This document shows, in pieces, positions 11,501 to 19,997 of a stretch of DNA of 64,000 nt. The stretch is taken from assembly GCF_963678635.1 (NCBI RefSeq), contig NC_087070.1, positions 54,476,617 through 54,540,616 of the forward strand, written 5' to 3'. Origin of the DNA: Symsagittifera roscoffensis. Taxonomy: Eukaryota > Xenacoelomorpha > Acoela > Convolutidae. Each line of letters begins with the position of its first letter. Position 1 is the stretch's first letter. Made by a program: the position numbers and the translations under genes. The notes under the pieces were generated by a model, which was given only the letters and a program-made list of their open reading frames with translations, ran no database searches and was not told the origin of the DNA.

Positions 11501-14500
11501 GAACAACCCGACTCCAAAATCAAAAGCGAACGCCGAAGAGCAGTCGAACCTGTCAAGTTTCCTCAACGAGAAATGCAACATCGAAGACAATCGCGACTTC
11601 ATCCGGCCGAGGACCATTACTCTCGTTCAAAATGGAAACCCGAGGAGCATTTCACGACTGCTGTTGAACAAGAAGACTGCGTTCTCGTTCGAGCAAGTCG
11701 TGAGGGATATTAACGACACGGTCAAGTTGAATGCAGGCGCGGTGAGGAAAGTATACAACGTGTCTGGAAAACCGGTGAGCCATTCGTTCACGGATAAATG
11801 GTCTTAATTGTCTACTTAAGTCCGTTTTTTCCTCTTTCCTTTTTTCCCTATGTTTCTATCATTCTCGGTTTTCATCAAAGATTAAATCATTTAAAAATCA
11901 TTTTTCAAAACTTTTTTGCCCCTCACTTTTAGATTTGTCTTCGTTAGAATACATTATTTTATACATAACATATTCATGAACTTTTTGAAGAAGCAGAATT
12001 TTAGAAAAGTTAGCGTATCATCGATCATTTTGACCCGTTCAATCTCCTGAAGCTGATACTGTTGATCAAGACTTCTCATATCACTGCGAAGCCCTGATAG
12101 GCCCGACAGCTTTTTAAGGTTTTTGGAGTAGTGTTCGCAAGAAAAAACTCAAGAAAATTGCAAAAAAAACTGAAAAATTAAAAAAAAATTTTTTTGAAAA
12201 TCATCTTAAGTAAGTGAAAATCACCCACACGCTATGTTAAGTACAAAGTGATATATTTTGGGTTTAGCATAGTAATAACAAGACTGCTCGTATCAGAGCA
12301 AAACCATGAATGTGCCGACTGCCTTTTAAGTTCTCTGGAGTAGTGTAGTGCTCGCTCGTAAAAAAATTGATGAAATTTTCAAAAGAAAAGAAGATGGACA
12401 GTCCAATATGGAATGAGTTTTAGGGGGATTAAATATCCGCTTACGCGTTAATAGCGTGAAATATGTTGCGCGTTAATTGTCCCAAATGGGCCAAATTGGC
12501 AATATTTAAACCCCCATAACTTTACGAAAAATGATCACAGGTAGAATATTGTTTTAAATTTGAGCTCATGAAAACAAAATTTTTCGGATGATATAAAAAA
12601 AATTTCGGATCAATCAAATCAAAAATGGCTAGTTTAAAAGTCGAAATTTGTCTGGAACAAAAAGCATACCGAGCTCAAATCATCCGTCATTTTCTTCAAA
12701 TAAAAGACCAAATAGCATACCTCATTTCAATTTGGAACAATTTCTAACACAGATTACATCGCCGCTGATGCGTTAACAGCGCGAAAAGTAGCGCGTGTTA
12801 GTTATCCCAAATGTGAGCTCAAGAAAACAAAACCTTAGTAAAAAATTTGCCATAACAGCTACTTAAAAAGTCGAAATTTGTCTGGAGAAAATCAACAAAA
12901 CTGCACGTTTCAGGGCGAAGCCCCGAATGTTCTGACTGCCTTTAAGCTCTATGGAGTAGTTTTGCTTTCAAAAAAATGCTTTTTGAAAAAAAAAATAAGA
13001 TTTTTTTTCTGAGATTTTTTTCAAAAAGCATCCTCCAGACGCTATGTTGAGTGCAAGGTGATATGTTTTGAATATAGTAAAGCATTAAATAGACCATTTA
13101 AGATGCCTCAGTTCAGTTTGGAACGAATTCTCTGACGGACTGAATCTTCGCTTAGGCGCTAATATCACAAAATAAATCGCGGGTTTATTGTCGCAAATTG
13201 GCCACATTTGCAGTATCTTAACACCCCTAACTTCACAAAAAATGAACACAGCTGAAATATCCTTTCATCTTTGAGGTCAAGCAAACAATAAATTTCAATG
13301 ACATAAAAAGTTCTGTCAAAAATTGCTAGTTTAACAGTCGGAACTTTCGTGGAGGAAAAAAACCATCCCGAGCAGAAATTTTTTGTCGTTTTTTTTGAAA
13401 ATAGTTCGAATAAAAACCATTCGAGCGCAAATACTCCGTCATTTTTTTCGAAAATCGGATTAATTTTATGTTACTAGCCACACCATTATTATAATAGTGT
13501 TTCGATTATCTTGGTGTTGTTGCTGTGTTGTTTGGTATAAACTCTTATTTATCCCAGTCTTTTTCTCCAAAACGTTCTGTTTTCTGCAAGGTATATTACA
13601 ATTCTGTGCTACAGCTAAAGGATATATATTTGTTAGTTCCGTAATATGGTGATGGTGATTTTCAACCAATCATGGCTTTTTCAGGGGCTTTTTATTTAAA
13701 ATAGGTTTTTTGAAGAGATTTTAACAAAAGGAACCCTAGTTTCGTGATAACAGGTTTCAATTAATTAAACACCCAACCCTTAAACGCCAATTAGGCAGCT
13801 CAAAGTCATCGCTCACTTTACCAATTCGGTTTTTTACTTTATGACGACCCAAAAACAGACCAACTTGCTATTTTGAAAACTTGATCACAATTTTCAAACC
13901 TGATTGGTTGAAATTCATTCAAACTAAATTTAGGATTTCAATGAGAGCAGACGATCAATTAGCAGTCTAATAATTTTGGCCGTATAACCGAAAAGACCCA
14001 CCAACTAATCTAACTGTGAAGCGATTAAGTCAAGATCTTCCAATCAAATACATCTTCCACTGCGCTATTTTGTTTACGTTTTTTTAGGGAATGGGGTGGG
14101 GGGTGTTTGGTTTATCTCAGTGATAAATGTGAGTGGTTTCAGATGAACAAACTGTCAGATTTCTTCGAGCATGACGAAATCTTCATTGCTTGTGGGCCGG
14201 AGAAACTCAAGAAACTTGCTGATGAAGACCTCGCGTATATTAGTGAGTAGTTGTTCATATTCACTGGGCTCGAATAGCTTGGATATGAGCTTCAAGAATA
14301 TCCAAAGTGTGAGCAGCTAAGCGCATCATTCGAAAGTTATGATAAAAAAGTGGTTTGAGTGCTTCGCCCAAAAACAGATCGCCAAAACTTTTCAAAAGTC
14401 CTCACCGGTAAAAAAATCCTCCCCCGTCAAATCTTGAGCAATAATTTTTTTTGCAAAAAAGCGGTTTTGATTAAAATTTTCGGAAATTGGATCGGCAAAG

Positions 14501-15109
14501 CATTGACTTTAACTCTCACCTGTTTAGATGAGCGAATGACAGTTGGCTCAAAAAGCCCACTCATGGCGAGACGAAAATCGATAGGTTCGTAGTCAGTTTA
14601 GAAAGTAATCCAAATGAAGTGCAATTAATGAAAAACAAAATTAAGTTTCACTTCATTTTAAGGATCTAAAAGTCCTCTGTTGGGCCGCAAGAGTCCCCAG
14701 CCAGGATTGGCATCGCCAAAATCAGTGAGTATTTAAAAATACAATTAATTGTATTTCAAGCTTTTTTGTTGGCAATATCATTTTCGGTGAGCGAATCTGA
14801 ACGAAGTTAAATAGCCTGAAACTTCTCATTTTGATGCCTAAAACCACATATTTTCATTTAATTTAACACATAATGTCAAAATAATTAGATGCCAAAACAA
14901 TTGGCTCAGTTGTTGAAGATTAATACGCTCAAGGTCACCGATATGTCAACAAGAAGAAAAAAATTACCTTCTTTTTTTATTTGAAACTTACTGGTTTCAT
15001 TTTAAGTTTGGTTCCCTTTCTGATTTAGGTTCGACGAAACATCGACCAAGGGAGCGACTTCAGCCCTTTGAAAGTGTTGGACAGCAAAGTACCGCATGAG
15101 GAGTTTTGA
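2387..15109 (+). CDS. dcx: Doublecortin (two DC domains, no kinase), 9 coding exons
   Basis: The protein is predicted to bind and stabilise microtubules through two ubiquitin-like doublecortin domains. Coding exons: 2387-2548, 4134-4288, 7712-7843, 8295-8466, 11466-11774, 14143-14242, 14528-14584, 14663-14724, 15029-15109. Every intron is GT/AG; the phases join without error to 1230 nt (409 residues plus TGA). DC1 spans about residues 126-207 and includes [15 protein letters not shown] and EGESYVA. DC2 spans about 254-335 and includes [25 protein letters not shown] and [11 protein letters not shown]. The N-terminal 105 residues are Ser/Glu/Asn-rich. The C-terminal tail is basic and SP-rich (GSKSPL twice), as in DCX/DCLK tails. 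No kinase follows, so this is DCX-like, though a DCLK short isoform with remote kinase exons cannot be excluded. The start is the only in-frame ATG of exon 1, one base after a 3' splice site. Confidence 0.93.
2549..4133 (+). other. Doublecortin intron 1
   Basis: 1585-bp intron, phase 0, donor gtattt, acceptor tttaag. It contains low-complexity AT-rich DNA and one hAT-like MITE (3798-4088) that lies only 45 bp upstream of exon 2. The open stretches around 2897-3145 and 3655-3981 look spurious; the second overlaps the MITE. Confidence 0.75.
3798..4088. mobile_element. hAT-like MITE 1 in intron 1
   Basis: 291-bp element without coding capacity. The left end CAGTAGCGGATTTAG and the inverted right end (reverse complement CAGGGGCTGATCTAGG) form imperfect terminal inverted repeats of the CAGNGGC-GGAT type common in animal hAT MITEs. 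The flanking octamers accacctc and agaacctc match at 6 of 8, consistent with an aged 8-bp target duplication. Confidence 0.6.
4134..4288 (+). CDS. dcx: Doublecortin coding exon 2 (residues 55-106)
   Basis: 155 nt entering in phase 0 and leaving in phase 2 (GCAAA|gttagt). Encodes a hydrophilic linker with ESILSF-like acidic and Ser/Asn/Pro-rich stretches before DC1. The donor gttagt is slightly unusual but is the only one that joins in frame to exon 3. Confidence 0.85.
4704..5127. mobile_element. hAT-like MITE 2 in intron 2
   Basis: 424-bp non-coding element. Left end CAGGAGCGGATCTAGGA followed by a G-run; inverted right end reads CAGTAGTGGATTTGG followed by a G-run. The ends are of the same class as MITE 1 but the elements differ in interior and length. 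No convincing 8-bp target duplication is visible. Confidence 0.55.
5326..5446. repeat. 21-bp minisatellite, about six units
   Basis: Units of GATTGGTCACTTCCSAAAG recur at 19-21 bp spacing. Two variants alternate (CCCAAAG and CCGAAAG) and the outer units have drifted. No coding or regulatory role is visible. Confidence 0.75.
5655..6603 (-). pseudogene. Broken rve-integrase transposon gene (F54H12.3-type), antisense in intron 2
   Basis: Three open pieces (6603-6409, 6472-6137, 5981-5655) plus a frame-shifted stretch between the last two reassemble the order seen in the widespread transposon-derived 'F54H12.3-like' integrase family. The upstream part has ADFVCA and LIINR. The integrase core has [10 protein letters not shown] with the first catalytic Asp, then TEYGETF, then AFAERAI with the catalytic Glu. 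The second catalytic Asp is Glu (WVEKRTEYG), and at least two frameshifts separate the pieces, so it is inactive. It lies opposite to the host gene. Confidence 0.7.
7712..7843 (+). CDS. dcx: Doublecortin coding exon 3 (start of DC1)
   Basis: 132 nt, phase 2 to phase 2. Contains the first beta-strand of DC1, [20 protein letters not shown], close to vertebrate DCX. The acceptor cag is followed directly by AATG, so the first full codon is Met107, which could act as an alternative start just before DC1. Confidence 0.95.
7844..8294 (+). other. Doublecortin intron 3
   Basis: 451-bp intron, phase 2, donor gtaatg, acceptor ttttgtag. No repeat or other feature seen. Confidence 0.85.
8295..8466 (+). 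CDS. dcx: Doublecortin coding exon 4 (rest of DC1)
   Basis: 172 nt, phase 2 to 0. Encodes the helix and C-terminal strands of DC1: [23 protein letters not shown] and [16 protein letters not shown], matching the family pattern of DC domains. Confidence 0.95.
9293..10616. mobile_element. 1.3-kb TIR-bounded insertion in intron 4
   Basis: Blocks D1, D2 and D4 read straight through this point (ctgagctata then tgtacg), so the segment is an insertion in D0. Its ends are inverted: CCCGCATT at 9293-9300 and AATGCGGG at 10609-10616. A 26-bp perfect inverted pair containing AATCGATTATAAT lies just inside at 9305-9330 and 10530-10555. No transposase is present. The target duplication is unclear. Fragments with the same ATCGATTATAA core occur at 17100-17200. 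Confidence 0.55.
9661..10205. repeat. C-tract / AACGTT minisatellite
   Basis: Irregular array of units of the form CCCCCTAACGTTTGC, about 12-20 bp each, with poly-C tracts up to about 24 bases. A strand switch to G-tracts follows near 10110-10200. It lies wholly inside the TIR-bounded insertion. Open frames here are low-complexity artefacts. Confidence 0.8.
10828..11110. mobile_element. 283-bp MITE with 13-bp perfect TIR (copy in D0)
   Basis: GGATCAACCGTAT at 10828-10840 is perfectly inverted at 11098-11110, and similarity of the ends continues inward through the C-rich tract. Copies lie in D1 (21629-21911) and D2 (right end deleted), and the left end only is in D4. No target duplication is evident. 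A 63-codon frame inside is conserved between copies only because the DNA is. Confidence 0.6.
11466..11774 (+). CDS. dcx: Doublecortin coding exon 5 (linker and most of DC2)
   Basis: 309 nt, phase 0 to 0, 103 residues. The first 45 residues form the inter-domain linker (Asn/Ser/Lys-rich); DC2 then starts at [15 protein letters not shown] and includes [18 protein letters not shown] and [12 protein letters not shown] truncated duplicate of this exon lies at 22268-22480. Confidence 0.95.
11775..14142 (+). other. Doublecortin intron 5
   Basis: 2368-bp intron, phase 0, donor gtgagc, acceptor ggtttcag. It holds a diverged three-copy tandem repeat (12040-13410). The remaining DNA, including the open stretch near 13466-13669, shows nothing recognisable. 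Confidence 0.8.
12040..13410. repeat. Old tandem repeat, three diverged copies, in intron 5
   Basis: Landmarks recur in order. CTGGAGTAGT-type motifs lie near 12125, 12340 and 12950; CACGCTATGTT-AGT near 12228 and CAGACGCTATGTTGAGT near 13035; GCGTTAATAGCG-like near 12450, 12770 and 13150; AGTCGAAATTTGTCTGGA near 12640 and 12870, and a relative at 13335. Copies differ strongly in length and sequence, so the duplication is old. Confidence 0.6.
14143..14242 (+). CDS. dcx: Doublecortin coding exon 6 (end of DC2)
   Basis: 100 nt, phase 0 to 1. Encodes the last strands of DC2: [21 protein letters not shown], nearly the vertebrate DCX consensus for this position. Confidence 0.95.
14243..14527 (+). 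other. Doublecortin intron 6
   Basis: 285-bp intron, phase 1, donor gtgagt, acceptor ctgtttag. Open stretches crossing into exon 7 from here are not coding because the exon 6 to 7 phase join excludes them. Confidence 0.85.
14528..14584 (+). CDS. dcx: Doublecortin coding exon 7 (SP-rich tail, repeat a)
   Basis: 57 nt, phase 1 to 1. Encodes [19 protein letters not shown], a basic SP-containing stretch. A 57-nt symmetric-phase exon can be skipped without changing frame. Confidence 0.85.
14663..14724 (+). CDS. dcx: Doublecortin coding exon 8 (SP-rich tail, repeat b)
   Basis: 62 nt, phase 1 to 0. Encodes [20 protein letters not shown] and one more Ser. It repeats the GSKSPL motif of exon 7, which suggests a tandem exon duplication. 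Three further SP pairs make it a likely proline-directed kinase target. Confidence 0.85.
14725..15028 (+). other. Doublecortin intron 8
   Basis: 304-bp intron, phase 0, donor gtgagt, acceptor tgatttag. AT-rich, nothing else seen. (Intron 7 is only 78 bp, 14585-14662.). Confidence 0.8.
15029..15109 (+). CDS. dcx: Doublecortin coding exon 9 (C-terminus)
   Basis: 81 nt in phase 0, ending in TGA at 15107-15109. Encodes 26 residues starting [20 protein letters not shown]. The protein ends in EEF, an acidic-aromatic tail reminiscent of the EEY/EEF of alpha-tubulin and EB proteins, though only three residues are shared. Confidence 0.8.
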   Translation, partial: VRRNIDQGSDFSPLKVLDSKVPHEEF

Positions 15110-15300
15110 TTTTGAAAGCGATACAAGGCAGAATGATCATTCAGCCTACTGCGCAGCGAGCCAAATGTATTTTTTATAATCAACCTGCGTTTGAAAAAAT
15201 TATGAACTTTAACTGAATGTATTCATCTCAAATCCAAATAGCAAGAATATTTAATTTTTTGTTTACCGTTTTGTAACAAGGCTACAGAAAACTGTTCTTT

Positions 15301-16997
15301 TAGATGTTGTCACGCTTTGTCAGGTTGTCTCGAATGTGACTAGATTTTTGGAGTTGAGGATAGTTTCATTGTTAGATTTAGCAACTCAAATAAACTAGGT
15401 TATAATTGATAAACTAAACCGAAGTTTTCTGTAATACTCTAAACCAAATTTTTTGTTTAGAAAACTTTACCCTATATTTTATTTCCGCCTGGGATTTGTT
15501 TTATTTCTGTTTTTGTTATTTTTAAGGAAGCAATAAGGAAATCACAAAGCTATCATTACGAGTACACAGTCTGGTGTTTGTAATTGTAGGTCTCTGGAAC
15601 CCAGAGACAAGTCTTAAAATATGTTAGAATTTTGTCAGGACGGCCAGAGAAAATGAAAGAACAAAAGAAAACCAAAGAGAGCGTCCTTATTGCGAAATCC
15701 GCTTACAATTCACAAAAAGCACAGTTTGGCAACGTAATGATCTAAAATTTCATATTCTCCAAAAGTTACTGTGGTTAGAACAGACCAACCAGTTTTGAGC
15801 TCAGACGGCAAATCATTAATTTTACTTATTTTCAGAATAAGAGTTGAGGGTTAGAACCACGGCGGCGTGTCACGAAGCCAAATACCCGGATAGCCGAAAA
15901 AATCAAGAATTTGTAAAACCTGGGTTTTGTTGACGACATTACCAATCCCATTTTAAATCAACTTTGTATTTTTTGTATAAGCTTTTAGAGCATAGTTTAT
16001 TAATTGCTAGAGACTAAGTTAAGTGACTGTTTTCTAAGTTTAAGAAAATTGAATATGAGTTCAATCCGCATCGAAGTTTCATGGGTAAAAATCGATGATT
16101 AGATTTTGTCACGTTTTGTCAGGTTGTCTCGAATGTGACTAGATTTTTGGAGTTGAGGATAGTTTCATTGTTAGATTTAGCAACTCAAATAAACTAGGTT
16201 ATAATTGATAAACTAAACCGAAGTTTTCTGTAATACTCTAAACCAAATTTTTTGTTTAGAAAATTTTACCCTATATTTTATTTCCGCCTGGGATTTGTTT
16301 TATTTCTGTTTTTGTTATTTTTAAGGAAGCAATAAGGAAATCACAAAGCTATCATTACGAGTACACAGTCTGGTGTTTGTAATTGTAGGTCTCTGGAACC
16401 CAGAGACAAGTCTTAAAATATGTTAGAATTTTGTCAGGACGGCCAGAGAAAATGAAAGAACAAAAGAAAACCAAAGAGAGCATCCTTATTGCGAAATCCG
16501 CTTACAATTCACAAAAAGCACAGTTTGGCAACGTAATGATCTAAAATTTCATATTCTCCAAAAGTTACTGTGGTTAGAACAGACCAACCAGTTTTGAGCT
16601 CAGACGGCAAATCATTAATTTTACTTATTTTCAGAATAAGAGTTGAGGGTTAGAACCACGGCGGCGTGTCACGAAGCCAAATACCCGGATAGCCGAAAAA
16701 ATCAAAAATTTGTAAAACCTGGGTTTTGTTGACGACATTACCAATCCCATTTTAAATCAACTTTGTATTTTTTGTATAAGCTTTTAGAGCATAGTTTATT
16801 AATTGCTAGAGACTAAGTTAAGTGACTGTTTTCTAAGTTTGAGAAAATTGAATATGAGTTCAATCCGCATCGAAGTTTCATGGGTAAAAATCGATGGTTA
16901 GATGTTGTCACGTTTTGTCAGGTTGTCTTGAATGTGACTAGATTTTTGGAGTTGAGGATAGTTTCATTGTTAGATTTAGCAACTCAAATAAACTAGG
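15301..16997. repeat. 799-bp tandem repeat, 2 full copies plus 99 bp
   Basis: Unit 1 15301-16099, unit 2 16100-16898, partial unit 3 16899-16997; the spacing of shared landmarks is exactly 799 bp both times. Only scattered single-base differences separate the copies, so the duplication is recent. No gene is seen inside. The unit contains a short hairpin CTCTGG-aac-CCAGAG that is shared with intron 2 at about 5610. Confidence 0.9.
15389..15394 (+). terminator. Candidate poly(A) signal AATAAA
   Basis: Canonical hexamer 280 nt after the stop codon. It lies inside the first unit of the 799-bp tandem repeat, so an identical signal recurs at 16188-16193. No other hexamer between stop and repeat looks better. 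Confidence 0.5.
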
Positions 16998-17017
16998 TTT
17001 ATTTGAGTTGCTAAATC
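16973..17017. repeat. Perfect 21-bp inverted repeat with 3-nt loop
   Basis: Left arm 16973-16993 begins gatttagcaactc; right arm 16997-17017 is its exact reverse complement; the loop is TAG. The left arm is the end of tandem-repeat unit 3, so a short stretch was copied in inverted orientation at the point where the array stops. Confidence 0.85.
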
Positions 17018-19997
17018 GTTCACTAAAACGTTCTTTCGTTTATTTGAGATACTCGTTCACTAAAACACTAAAATTTTGTCTGGATAAAGGACTATTGTGG
17101 CAAATTTAAACCACTGTGATTTTTAGTCGATTAAAATTTATTATATTTAAAAACAAAATCCATCATAATCGATTATGATTGATTAGATTATTTTTGTTTT
17201 CAAAATTGTCAATTTTTTGCTCATAAAGTCTGTGAAAAATGATTTTGTTGATGAGAAATGTTTGCTGTTTTTTGTAGCTTATTTGTAGCAGTTCTAACCA
17301 ATGATAATCGACGGTTTTCCAATTTTAAAGAGACAGACTATACTTTTATATATAACAGACGACTTTCATTCATGAAACTCGAGTGTTTTACTAATTAACC
17401 AATTTGAGAGATACTTATCAATCCACTCTTTCAAGAAAGGGGAGAGGTTGTTAAGTAGATTATATTGGCTAATTTTGAACCAATCAGGATGCAGCGAAAA
17501 AGGGTGGTGGAAGAATTGTTGAGGAGATCCACATTTTGAATTCAATTGTCTAAAATTAATTAAACATTCTAATTAAATTAAGTAGAAAAACTCGTGGGTT
17601 ATGAAGAAATACGTGTGACTTTTTTGAAAAAAAATTTTTGCTGTGTTTTTTGTTTTCATTTAAGATTAAGTTATCGAAAGCTAAACTTTGAGCATTTTTA
17701 CGCGCTAGAAGAAACCAGAAGCCAAGAAATTCCAGCCCCGAGTAAGAAAATTTTGGGCCAAGTTGATATCCTGAAAAACACTCTTCTTAAAACTTCTTAT
17801 AAGTCTTGTTTTATATGAAAGATGTAAAATAGGAGATATACCTACAAGTCCAGAAAGCATTTTTTTCCTGAAAATATAAAAGAAGTTGCCAAAAACTCTT
17901 TGATTTACAGATAAAACTTATTTTTGGAATTATTTTTCAAATTTAAGCAGGAAAACATTTTCACATTGTGTCTATTAAGTATGCATTTCGAACAATACTT
18001 TCAAAAAACTCAATATCTCACAGCAATACAAATTTAACGATTGGACGTTGTTTTGGTGACAATAAATATAATTTTGACTATTTTTGTCATATATGTTTGG
18101 ATGTGTTCTAAGTAAGTACAGAAATATCTGAAACAAAAAATATTCAGCTATGTTCAATGTATTTAGTTGAAAACTTTTTCTTTTTCTAAAAGTGATAGTA
18201 AAATTAGTTTGCAAAAATGTCTTACCTTTTTCATGAAAAAACCCTAATTTGTAAAAATTTTAGTCTGATCTTGTAAATTTCTAAGAGTTCTACTTAAATA
18301 GCAAGTTGTGGTCAAACCGGGGGAGGAGTCAAGAGCACAATCCCCCTAAAGGACCCACGGTAGAAATTCCGCCCTAGTCAAGTAATATTTTTAAAATTGA
18401 TTTAATTAAATTTAAAAGATGCATTTCAAACAAACGCGTTCATTTTTTTGTTCAAGAATATGATTGATTTTGCTGTTCAAAAATTTTAAAAAAATGCTAT
18501 TTTCTACTGACGGTTACCCAAATTATTATTCACATCTTTTTCGTTTATTCTATCTTATTAATAAGATCAATCAATTTTTCCCTCAAAGTTCATTTCTAAA
18601 ACTCCCTGATCTCATCCCCCAAGTCAATTTAGGCAAGGGTGAGGATTTGTACGCCCGTACCGAACAAAAGCTTCTAAACTGCAAGAATCATATAAAAAGA
18701 ATCTGATTTAATTTTTTGTGTTTTTGTATACAGAAAGGATCTATTTTATATCAAACATTTATAAGTGCATTTGCCTGGATTGAACAAAACTTCTTATCAT
18801 ACACTTCCATACGTACGGAAAATTTCATGAAGTTTCTATGAAAGGTATTTTTCCACATATGAAGATTGTATGACAACTATTTTTCCATAAACAAAAAAGT
18901 TTGATTTTTTTTTCCAAGTTTAATTTTTGAAAAATTTTGGGTTGTGTTTGTGACCGAACGCAAGTGACAGAGACCTTGGTTTACTCAAAGCTGGATTTAC
19001 CAAAGATTGGACGGTTTTGCATTTACAATGCCTAGAAAACGACCTGAATTGTCTGAGAACTGTCTTTCATAAATGATATAACAAAAGTACCAAACTTTGA
19101 AATTTTTGCAAAAATTTTCATTGATGATTATTTTTGAAATCTGAATTTATAAACTATCAGACCTTGATCAAGGAATACATAATAATGCCATACAAAAAAG
19201 GAGTTTTTAGCGTTTTGAAAAAAGTTTTCAAGCGAAAAGGAAAAAAAATCAAACATTGGTGCCTCCAGGACTACGTTATGAACACAAAAAAAAATAATTT
19301 TTGCATGAAAAAAGTTTTTTTTCTGGAAAATGTTTGTTTAAGTACAAGGTTCGATTTGCGGTTGAAAAAAAACCGAAGAAGATTTTGGGCAATTTCAAAA
19401 TTACTTGGCAAAATTTTTGTGTCGTCATCAAAAAAATGCTAGTCATGCAATTTCCATATATAAGGATTGTATGAAAATGTTTTTTTTCAAAAAACAAAAA
19501 CACCGTTTTTTTTATCACCAGACTGTTTTATTAGAATCAAATAGCGTCATAAATTAGTTTACATCTTTTTTCAACCATTTAAAAAAAAATTGTTGGCAAT
19601 CACCAGGACTTATTGTACACTGGATAGAATGCGTTCTGCCTTATTGACCATTTTATCCATTCAGTGTTTGTCTCTCTCACATACACTTGATGTATGGAAT
19701 TGTTTGATAAGCTTTTCTGGGGTATGGAGGTCAACTCGAATGGTTATTCTTTGAAGCTATACAAGGAAAAAGGTTGCTTCGACCACGAATGTTCAAAATT
19801 TAAGTGGCTTACTGTTTCACGCGAACTTCTAGTGACACGAAATCGGAGGTTCGACTCTCACCAGGACTTTATTTTTGCTAAAAAAGCATAGATTTGGAAA
19901 ATTTGTGACCAGAAAAAAGTATTTAATAAAATCCATGCTTAACTTCAACACATTTATAGGATTTTCGTGTCAGGATTCAGATTAGAATTTAAGTATT
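17018..19997. other. Gene-free DNA between the doublecortin gene and the repeat array
   Basis: AT-rich, with no recognisable coding region. It contains remnants with the ATCGATTATGATTGAT motif (17100-17200) seen in the intron-4 insertion, a pair of loosely similar stretches (about 18810-18910 and 19430-19510), and a tRNA-like promoter pair at 19805-19857. Open stretches at 17594, 17975, 18464, 19134 and 19694 have no recognisable domain and biased composition. Confidence 0.5.
19795..19870 (+). repeat. tRNA-like pol III promoter pair (possible SINE head)
   Basis: TGGCTTACTG (19805-19814) resembles an A box and GGTTCGACTC (19848-19857) a B box, at tRNA-like spacing. The flanks do not fold into an acceptor stem. 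A SINE derived from a tRNA is possible; no other copy of the body is seen. Confidence 0.35.

Noticed and set aside
11485-11667. Second frame inside doublecortin exon 5, also open at 22286-22468
   Set aside because: Out-of-frame shadow of the exon; the DC2 frame is unambiguous.
13466-13669. 67-codon His/Asn/Gln-rich frame on the - strand in intron 5
   Set aside because: Low-complexity intronic sequence with no supporting similarity or context.
15110-17018. Search for a Ser/Thr kinase domain after the DC domains (DCLK)
   Set aside because: No kinase motifs (glycine loop, VAIK, HRD, DFG) seen on the + strand after the stop codon in this window.
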